A stretch of 37,286 bases of DNA, taken from positions 67,285 to 104,570 of the forward strand of contig PLXO01000057.1 in assembly GCA_003151425.1 (NCBI GenBank), written 5' to 3'. The notes below the pieces were generated by a model. It saw only the letters and a list, made by a program, of their open reading frames with translations, was not told the DNA's origin and did not search any database. Source of the DNA: Acetobacteraceae bacterium (GTDB lineage Bacteria; Pseudomonadota; Alphaproteobacteria; Acetobacterales; Acetobacteraceae). Position numbers and translations under genes: made by a program. Position 1 is the first letter of the stretch. Each line of letters starts with the position of its first letter. This document shows, piece by piece, positions 32,801-37,286 of this stretch.

Positions 32801-33340
32801 CCTGACACCCTGGACACAGACGACCGCCGCGTCTTCGACGACGGCCTGGTGCTGATCCTGAAGGAACTCCACGACAAACTGGATGCCGCCGTCGCCGCCG
32901 CCTACGGCTGGCCGGCCGACCTCAACGACAACGACATCCTCGTCCGCCTGGTCGCGCTCAACCAGGAACGGGTGCGGGAGGAAGCCGGGGGAAAAGTCCG
33001 CTGGCTCCGTCCCGACTACCAGATTCCACGCTTCGGCAGCGCGCGGGAAAAACTGGACCTGACCGGCGGCGCGATGCGGGAGCCGGCCGCTGCCGCTGCC
33101 GCCGTCACTGGTCCGAAGCCGTCCTTCCCAGCCAGCGAACTGGAACAGACCGCCGCCGTGCTGTCGGTGCTGACCTCGCTCACCACGCCGGTCACCCCCA
33201 CCGCCCTCGCCGCGCGCTTCCGCCAGGGGCGCCGCGTGCTGCCCCAGGTCGAGGCCGTGCTGGCGGCGCTGGTCCGCGTCGGCGGCCTCGTCCACAGCCC
33301 TGACGCCGGCCGCAGCTTCCTGCCGCGGCGGGCCGCGTGA
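29882..33340 (+). CDS. Single-chain restriction-modification enzyme, MmeI-like (type IIG/IIL)
   Basis: An 1152-residue bifunctional enzyme that should cleave DNA at a distance from an asymmetric site and protect host DNA by adenine methylation. The nuclease site near the N-terminus is D76-x9-E86-A-K88 (RIDLYKRGCFVLEAK), the same D-x9-ExK spacing as MmeI. A helical spacer leads to the methyltransferase: LGAHYTPRAYVERLV (~360), SAM motif I DPACGTG (423-429) and catalytic NPPF (571-574). Residues ~650-930 should be the target-recognition domain, and this part of the gene is strikingly AT-richer than both ends. The start ATG 29882 lacks a strong ribosome-binding site. It lies downstream of a toxin-antitoxin pair. 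No separate specificity or methylase gene is needed. Confidence 0.92.
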   Translation: MTASDAQTEVFIVRWQGREGGQERANYGLFLTELCDVLGVRRPDPAAASTEENDYVFERAVRGQAAEGASGAGRIDLYKRGCFVLEAKQSRQTGGAKELAVQYLPGLEPPKRGVRDASRTWDVLMLNARRQAEGYARALPVAHGWPPFILVCDVGHVIETYADFSGQGKNYAQFPDRQSFRIYLEDFRRPEIRERLAGIWTDPMHLDPARETARVTRAIAERLAAVSKALEEQGHEAEEVAMFLMRCLFTMFACSPGIELLPEASFRDLLHRCEQDPSRFVYMVGQLWEAMDTGAFAFALEAKVRRFNGEFFRTRTVLPLGREEIGELRRAAGYDWHEVDPSIFGTLLEQALTESERQRLGAHYTPRAYVERLVVATVIEPLRSDWEQALSTAERQKAASRAREAVATVRGFHDKLCQTRILDPACGTGNFLYVSLELLKRLEGEVLEALANLGGQEALTGLEGHSVDPHQFLGLELNPRAAAIAELVLWIGYLQWHFRTQDGMPREPILRAFKNIEVMFDAVLVADISLVRDMNGVPITRREPDGSIVEVHAYANPRQPKWPIAEFIVGNPPFIGSKYMRARLGDNYTEALWAAHPHMNESADFVMYWWDQAADLLAAPGTALRRFGLVTTNSITQSFQRRVIEHRLNAKNPISIVMAIPDHPWTKATSDAAAVRIAMTVVQAGAREGVLQEVVREAFLDTDAPQIELREKNGIINGNLTIGVDVNSAGVLKANKGVCSTGVKLHGSGFIVTREQAEHLGLGRRRGLDLFIREYRNGRDLTDRTRGVVVIDLFGLNIEDVRKRFPEVYQYLHTNVKPERDKNNRQSYRDNWWIFGEPRREFRPALVGLTRYAAAAVIAKHRVFQFLDGDILPDVRLVCFASDESSILGVLSSRVHLAWASATGATLEDRPTYITSRCFDPFPFPAADETQTHAIRRIAEDLDTHRKRVLHEHPHLTLTGLYNVLEKLRAGTAPDTLDTDDRRVFDDGLVLILKELHDKLDAAVAAAYGWPADLNDNDILVRLVALNQERVREEAGGKVRWLRPDYQIPRFGSAREKLDLTGGAMREPAAAAAAVTGPKPSFPASELEQTAAVLSVLTSLTTPVTPTALAARFRQGRRVLPQVEAVLAALVRVGGLVHSPDAGRSFLPRRAA

Positions 33341-33547
33341 TTGCGGACGCAGGTCTCCCGGCAAGCGAATGTTCCTCCGGGACAGGCTGCCCCAAGACCA
33401 CCGGAAAACCGCGACCTGCAAGCGATCCCAAGGCTGAAGTCCGAGACCGTGCACTTAATCCGGGTATGAAACATTCTATAGACCTATTCCAAGAATCCGC
33501 CTCGCGCGTATTGAGCACGACGAACGCGGAGCCGATGACCCGTCCCG

Positions 33548-33680
33548 ATAGATCATTCCTTGCCTATCCGGTTGACACAGACGACCACTATTGGTGGTGG
33601 ACTGCCACCCATCTCTAGAGATTCCTCACACCAGATGTTGCGGCTGTGTGCGACAACCGGATAGGCAAGGATCATTCTAT
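33548..33680. mobile_element. 133-bp imperfect inverted-repeat element, MITE-like
   Basis: 27-nt ends (33548-33574 and 33654-33680) are inverted copies. Each shares ATAGA, then four non-matching bases (TCAT against ATGA), then 18 matching bases containing CCTTGCCTATCCGGTTG. Inner segments ACACAG/CTGTGT continue the stem with a 4-nt offset. No target duplication is clear and there is no coding content. Confidence 0.6.
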
Positions 33681-33897
33681 CTGTTTCTATCTGCGTGTTT
33701 TGCGTGCATCTTCTTCCTGCATCTGCGTTAAAAGCCTTCCTTTGCGATGCCGCCGAGAGATGGTTACGGAACTGTCGACGAGCCGCGATGCACCGGACGC
33801 GCGAAGCATTTTTGGCTCCGGAATCAGGCGAGAACCAAACGTTCAAAATCTCTACGCAGCGGGACAAGAGCATTGTCACGCTGACCGGAAACTCCGC

Positions 33898-33984
33898 CTG
33901 TCATTGCGAGGAGCGCAGCGACGAAGCAATCCCCTGCCCCGGACGCAGGGGATTGCTTCGTCGCTGCGCTCCTCGCAATGACAG
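33898..33984. repeat. Perfect 39-bp inverted repeat with 9-nt loop
   Basis: The arms 33898-33936 and 33946-33984 are exact reverse complements (ends CTGTCATTGCGAGGAG and CTCCTCGCAATGACAG). The core GAGCGCAGCGACGAAGCAATC belongs, from memory, to a very common extragenic palindrome type in proteobacteria whose chance translation gives CHCEERSDEAI. Confidence 0.9.
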
Positions 33985-34038
33985 GTGTGGCGGGACAGGT
34001 GTGGCCGGGACAGGTGTGGCCGGGACAGGTGTGGCCGG
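33980..34038. repeat. Four tandem 15-bp repeats
   Basis: Units GACAGGTGTGGCCGG at 33994-34008, 34009-34023 and 34024-34038, preceded by a 14-bp copy at 33980-33993 that begins within the end of the 39-bp palindrome arm. There are no spacers. Confidence 0.85.
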
Positions 34039-34119
34039 CGATGCCAGTCAGCGCGAAAATGCTCTAGCAGGACCCGCTCAGCTCCCATCGCTTAATCTCT
34101 TGCGAGATCATCGGCGCTG

Positions 34120-35325
34120 TTATCGGTTCTGGTTGCGATAACCCTGGCTGACGATGCCCGAGACCTCGGCCTGCAACCAAGCGAGATCTCCACCTCTGTC
34201 ACCAAATCGCAACGGATCATACCGGCTCGCATCGAACTTCGATTCCAACCCGGCAACGATATCCGCAATCAGGGACCCTGTCATGGCCGACCAGGTGACC
34301 CCGGCCGAATTCATCGCCGTCGCCACGAGCAGGCCGTCAATGTTCGGCACGCGGCCGATCAGCGGCAGCCCGTCGGGGGTAAAACTTTCCGGACCGTTGA
34401 CGAAATGACGGATCGGCGCCTTCTCAACCGCCGGAAATATCCGCATCACCTGCTCGAAATACGGTGCGGTCTTGTCCCAGTCCGGCGGTAGCAGCGTGAA
34501 CGAAAACGGCTTCGGCAGGCTCGCCGGGTCTAACGTCTTGGCGTTCTCGTCGAAGCAGCCGAACAGGAACTTGCCGACCTCCTCCCGCCCGTAGATCAGG
34601 TCGTCGGGCGCGACGAAGGACGGCGTTTCCCTGGGCAGGCGCGGCGAGACTTCGGCGATGACGTAGAAATGCTCGCACGGCCATTGCGCCAGCGCAACAC
34701 CGAGCGGCGCCAGCAAGCCGCGCGACCACAGGCCGGCCGCGGCAACGACGACGTCGGCGGCGACGAACCCGTCGCTCGTTTCGACGCCGGTCACCCGGCC
34801 GGCGTCCACGGCAACCCCGACAACGTCGACGCTCTCGCTGATCCGCGCGCCGGCACGCCGCGCCGCGCTCGCATACGCCGAGGTCAGGTCCGCCGGGTTG
34901 AGCCGGCCGGACAACGGATTGAGCCAAATCCCCTCGACGGTCGTCGGATCGAGCAGCGGATGCAGCGCGCGCGCCTCGCTCGGCTCGAGCCACCGTGCCG
35001 CGATCCCCCGCTCCTGCGCCACCCTGTCGAATTGCTCCAATGTGCCCCGCGTCTCGACGGTGCGCGTCAGGAACATCCGCCCGGTCGTCAGCCAACCGGT
35101 CTCGTGTCCGCTCTCCTTGAGGCGGGCCAAAGTTTCAAATGCGTACAGAATAGGCGCGTCGTAGGTCGGCGTCGGCTTCCAGGTGATGTTGCCCGCGGAA
35201 TGCCAGGTGGTCCCGGAGCCGAGCCGATCGCGCTCGAGCAGGACCACCTCGCCAATCCCCTGCCGCGCCAGATGCCAGGCGACGCTGGCTCCGATGACGC
35301 CGCCGCCGACCACGACACACTTCAT
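34120..35325 (-). CDS. FAD-dependent oxidoreductase, DAO family (dimethylglycine/sarcosine dehydrogenase-like, no GcvT domain)
   Basis: A 401-residue flavoprotein that probably oxidises an N-methylated or secondary amino acid. The dinucleotide-binding GGGVIG (7-12) and the LLERDRLGSGTTWHSAGN segment (29-46) resemble the flavin domain of dimethylglycine dehydrogenase, in which the histidine of WHxAG (here H42) carries covalent FAD. NGPESFTPDGLPLIGRVP and TAMNSAGVTWSAMTG near the C-terminus are also family features. The usual C-terminal folate-binding GcvT half is missing, so electrons are passed on without tetrahydrofolate, or a partner supplies it. The start ATG 35325 begins MKCVVVGGGV. It stands alone on the minus strand. 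Confidence 0.88.
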   Translation of the reverse strand: MKCVVVGGGVIGASVAWHLARQGIGEVVLLERDRLGSGTTWHSAGNITWKPTPTYDAPILYAFETLARLKESGHETGWLTTGRMFLTRTVETRGTLEQFDRVAQERGIAARWLEPSEARALHPLLDPTTVEGIWLNPLSGRLNPADLTSAYASAARRAGARISESVDVVGVAVDAGRVTGVETSDGFVAADVVVAAAGLWSRGLLAPLGVALAQWPCEHFYVIAEVSPRLPRETPSFVAPDDLIYGREEVGKFLFGCFDENAKTLDPASLPKPFSFTLLPPDWDKTAPYFEQVMRIFPAVEKAPIRHFVNGPESFTPDGLPLIGRVPNIDGLLVATAMNSAGVTWSAMTGSLIADIVAGLESKFDASRYDPLRFGDRGGDLAWLQAEVSGIVSQGYRNQNR

Positions 35326-35589
35326 CGCCGTCCCCCATGTCGCAGCTTGCAGTGATAACCCGGATCACTTGCTCCGCGAAACCTTTGTCGCCGTGCCGTC
35401 ACGGCCGTCGGATGAACGCAGGAAGATCAGGCGCGGAACCCCCAGGTTCTCTCCGTTCACCCGGTTCGTCACGCCTGCCCGGAAGCATCGTCGATCAACT
35501 CGCCGAGAGGGGCACATCCAAACGGAACTCGGCCATAATACCGCCTGCATGTGAGCTCTTATGTGAACACGCAATCCACGGAGTCCCGA

Positions 35590-36723
35590 ATGATCAGCAA
35601 CCTGCGAGGTCGATTTGCCCGATCGGCGCTGTCGCTGGTTGCGGCCGCCGGTCTTGCCGCGAGCTCCATCTCCATGGCGTCCGGGCAGCCAAGCGAGAGG
35701 AACGGCCGCGAACCCGCCCGTGCGTCGCACGCCGGCCCAGCCGCCGGGCCAGCCCTCCATGGCGCCCCGGGCGTCGCGCGCGGTTTTCCCGGCCGACCGG
35801 TTGCCGAATACGGCGGACGTGGCGCGCCAGGCGCCAGAAGCTACGGGCCGCCAGGGACCGACCCACGCGGGCATGCTGCGGCGTTTCGCCCTGGTGCGGA
35901 CCATCGCACCGGCTGGGTTGACCCGGTCGCGCAGCACGCCCCCTGGGGCGCCCGGCACGACTGGGACCGGGGAGACGGTTTCGGTTGGCGCACTGGCGGC
36001 TGGGGCTGGCGCGCCGGCTGGGGTTGGCGCGCGGGCTGGGGTTGGAACGCCGACTGGGCCTGGAATGGCGTCGTGGTCCTCGGAGGGCCCGCCGCTCTGT
36101 TCGTCACCCCGCTGATCGTGTTCGCCCCGCCGCCGATCTATGTGGCCCCGCCGCCGATCGTGCTCGGCATCCCCGCCCTGATCCCGCCGCCGTTTGTCGC
36201 CGCCGCGCCGCCGCCGCCGCCCGAGGCAGCGCCCGCCGTCGCCGCCGCACCGGCGCCACCTTTCGTCGTCTCGCCCGAGGAAATGCTGGTGGCCGCCGCG
36301 CCGCCCCCGATCGTGATCCTGCCGCCGCCGGCGATCATCATCGCCGCCGGCCCTCCGACGCTGTTCTTCGGCCCTCCCTTCCTGGCGTTCACCGCCTTCG
36401 GGGTCGGCGCCTGGGGTGTCGGCTGGGAGTGGGGCGGTTGGGCTTGGGGAGGCCATGGCTGGGCGTGGCACGATCCGGGAGCGCGCGTTTGGGGGCCGCA
36501 CGGCTGGGCTTCCGGTGATCCGGGATCGCGCGGCTGGCAGTCGCACGCCTGGGCGTCGCATGCCGGCGGCTTCCGATCCGGCCCGAATTTCGCGTCCGGC
36601 CGCTCAGGAGTACGTGCGGGAGCGCCAGCGGCGGTGCATGCGGCAGGCGGCCCCGTCAAGGCGCCCGGCGGCGGCGGTGGCCATGCGGCCGGCCGACCGG
36701 GCGGCGAGCACCGCGAGCGCTGA
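35590..36723 (+). CDS. Exported Gly/Trp- and Pro-rich low-complexity protein
   Basis: A 377-residue protein. I start it at ATG 35590, after GGAG, rather than 35551. Residues ~1-32 form a signal peptide (RSALSLVAAAGLAASSI). The mature part is low complexity: an Arg/Gly/Pro stretch, a GWGWRAGWGW run of near-identical heptads, a hydrophobic Pro-rich stretch (IVFAPPPIYVAPPPIVLGIP), a second Gly/Trp run, and a His/Gly-rich end (AGRPGGEHRER). Such proteins are found in the envelope of alphaproteobacteria and have no known function. The next gene starts 59 nt downstream on the same strand. Confidence 0.65.
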   Translation: MISNLRGRFARSALSLVAAAGLAASSISMASGQPSERNGREPARASHAGPAAGPALHGAPGVARGFPGRPVAEYGGRGAPGARSYGPPGTDPRGHAAAFRPGADHRTGWVDPVAQHAPWGARHDWDRGDGFGWRTGGWGWRAGWGWRAGWGWNADWAWNGVVVLGGPAALFVTPLIVFAPPPIYVAPPPIVLGIPALIPPPFVAAAPPPPPEAAPAVAAAPAPPFVVSPEEMLVAAAPPPIVILPPPAIIIAAGPPTLFFGPPFLAFTAFGVGAWGVGWEWGGWAWGGHGWAWHDPGARVWGPHGWASGDPGSRGWQSHAWASHAGGFRSGPNFASGRSGVRAGAPAAVHAAGGPVKAPGGGGGHAAGRPGGEHRER

Positions 36724-36782
36724 TGGTCCGCCTCGCCGATCCGGCCTTTCCTGAATTCAGTCGAGCAGAACGGGGGCTTTCG

Positions 36783-37268
36783 ATGAACCAAGCATGCCTG
36801 CGCCGTGTGGCCCTGGCCGCGGCTGCCGTGATGATCGCAGCCGCACATACGGCCGCCGCGCAGTCGGTCCCGCCGCCGCCACCGCAGACCTCCCCCGCTC
36901 CGCTGGCACCGCACCCGTCACCCCAGTCGGCGGCCGATCAGCGCATTCAGGCGTTGCGCACCCAGCTCCACGTCACCGACGCGCAGACGCCGCAATGGAA
37001 CGCATTCGCCCAGGCCATGCGCGACAACGCAACGAGCACCGACGCCTTGTTCCGGCAGCGTGCCAGTTCCGCCGCCACCATGAGCGCGCTCGACAACATG
37101 AAATCCTACGCCAAGGTCGCGCGCGCCTACGCCGACAACACCGAGGCGCTGGCGACCGCGTTCGAGGCGCTCTATGGCGTGCTGTCCGACCAGCAGAAGC
37201 AGGCGATCGATACGCTGTTCCGCCAGGATGCCGCGAGGACCGTGGCGCAGCAGCAAATCAGGCGCTAA
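36783..37268 (+). CDS. Exported Spy/CpxP-like (LTXXQ) periplasmic protein
   Basis: A 161-residue protein starting at ATG 36783 (MNQACL), with a signal peptide to ~residue 26 (AAHTAAAQS) and a Pro-rich linker. The rest is helical: RIQALRTQLHVTDAQTPQWNAF, a long middle helix and VLSDQQKQAIDTLF, matching the LTxxQ repeats of Spy/CpxP-type chaperones or sensors in alphaproteobacteria. It is probably a stress-response periplasmic protein. The similarity is by motif and length only. Confidence 0.8.
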   Translation: MNQACLRRVALAAAAVMIAAAHTAAAQSVPPPPPQTSPAPLAPHPSPQSAADQRIQALRTQLHVTDAQTPQWNAFAQAMRDNATSTDALFRQRASSAATMSALDNMKSYAKVARAYADNTEALATAFEALYGVLSDQQKQAIDTLFRQDAARTVAQQQIRR

Positions 37269-37286
37269 GGCAATGCCCAAAGACTA

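Larger units (their letters stand above)
33341..34119. other. 779-nt non-coding, repeat-rich region
   Basis: I see no credible gene here. It contains a 133-nt inverted-repeat element, a perfect 39-bp palindrome and 15-bp tandem repeats, listed separately. The remaining stretches are plain and comparatively AT-rich. Confidence 0.7.

Noticed and set aside
32426..33454. 342-codon minus-strand frame at the end of the MmeI-like gene
   Set aside because: Antisense to a well-supported gene, no motif, and it continues into repeat-poor intergenic DNA.
33980..34038. Possible CRISPR-like array
   Set aside because: Contiguous 15-bp copies without spacers and without cas genes nearby.
33876..34088. Minus-strand 70-codon frame containing CHCEERSDEAIP and RPHLS repeats
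   Set aside because: This is the familiar chance translation of an extragenic palindrome plus tandem repeat, not a gene.
35420..35460. GGAAC...CGTT resembling an EcfG general-stress promoter before the Gly/Trp-rich gene
   Set aside because: The spacing is about 14 nt rather than the usual 16-17, so I do not claim it.

Overview
The window is GC-rich (I judge well above 60 % G+C in most genes) and bacterial, and the protein families point to an alphaproteobacterium. Pro/Tyr- and Gly/Trp-rich exported proteins, the two types of extragenic palindrome and the mix of catabolic genes would suit Rhodospirillales/Acetobacteraceae. That placement is inference, because there is no rRNA or other marker gene here.

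Layout. (1) 1-721: the end of an RND efflux transporter and a small exported Pro/Tyr-rich protein. (2) 1019-4340: a dipeptide-type ABC substrate-binding protein, a PhyH-family Fe(II)/2-oxoglutarate oxygenase and an HD-domain protein whose metal ligands look like a PhnZ-type di-iron oxygenase. (3) 4434-13843, minus strand: a three-gene operon of SNF2-type helicase with a C-terminal PD-(D/E)XK-like (DUF3883) domain, DUF1156 DNA methyltransferase and DUF499 ATPase. This is a probable anti-phage/DNA-modification system and the most interesting part of the window. (4) 13980-19145: an M20 amidohydrolase divergent from two D-2-hydroxyacid dehydrogenases, an M81 (MlrC-type) metallopeptidase and a small membrane protein. 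(5) 19146-23672: an accessory stretch of lower GC with a small secreted protein, a 163-bp inverted-repeat element, an alpha/beta hydrolase whose C-terminus runs into that element, a KGG-like small protein, an IS1-type DDE transposase and a membrane protein of unknown function. (6) 23673-26786: Tat-exported beta-carbonic anhydrase, KDG kinase and KDPG aldolase (Entner-Doudoroff lower branch) on the minus strand, then a divergent cupin. (7) 26858-28761: a small coil-rich protein and a CNNM/CBS/CorC_HlyC membrane protein. (8) 29044-33340: a Phd/PemK-type toxin-antitoxin pair followed by a single-chain MmeI-like restriction-modification enzyme. (9) 33341-34119: non-coding DNA packed with inverted and tandem repeats. 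(10) 34120-37268: an FAD-dependent oxidoreductase and two exported proteins of the cell envelope.

How the genes fit together. The metabolic genes in regions 2 and 4 could belong to one catabolic locus for peptide-, carbamoyl- or phosphonate-like substrates, split by the minus-strand defence operon. The second defence block (TA plus MmeI-like enzyme) is separate and lies next to a repeat-rich scar. The specificity part of the MmeI-like gene is clearly AT-richer than its ends, which fits domain exchange.
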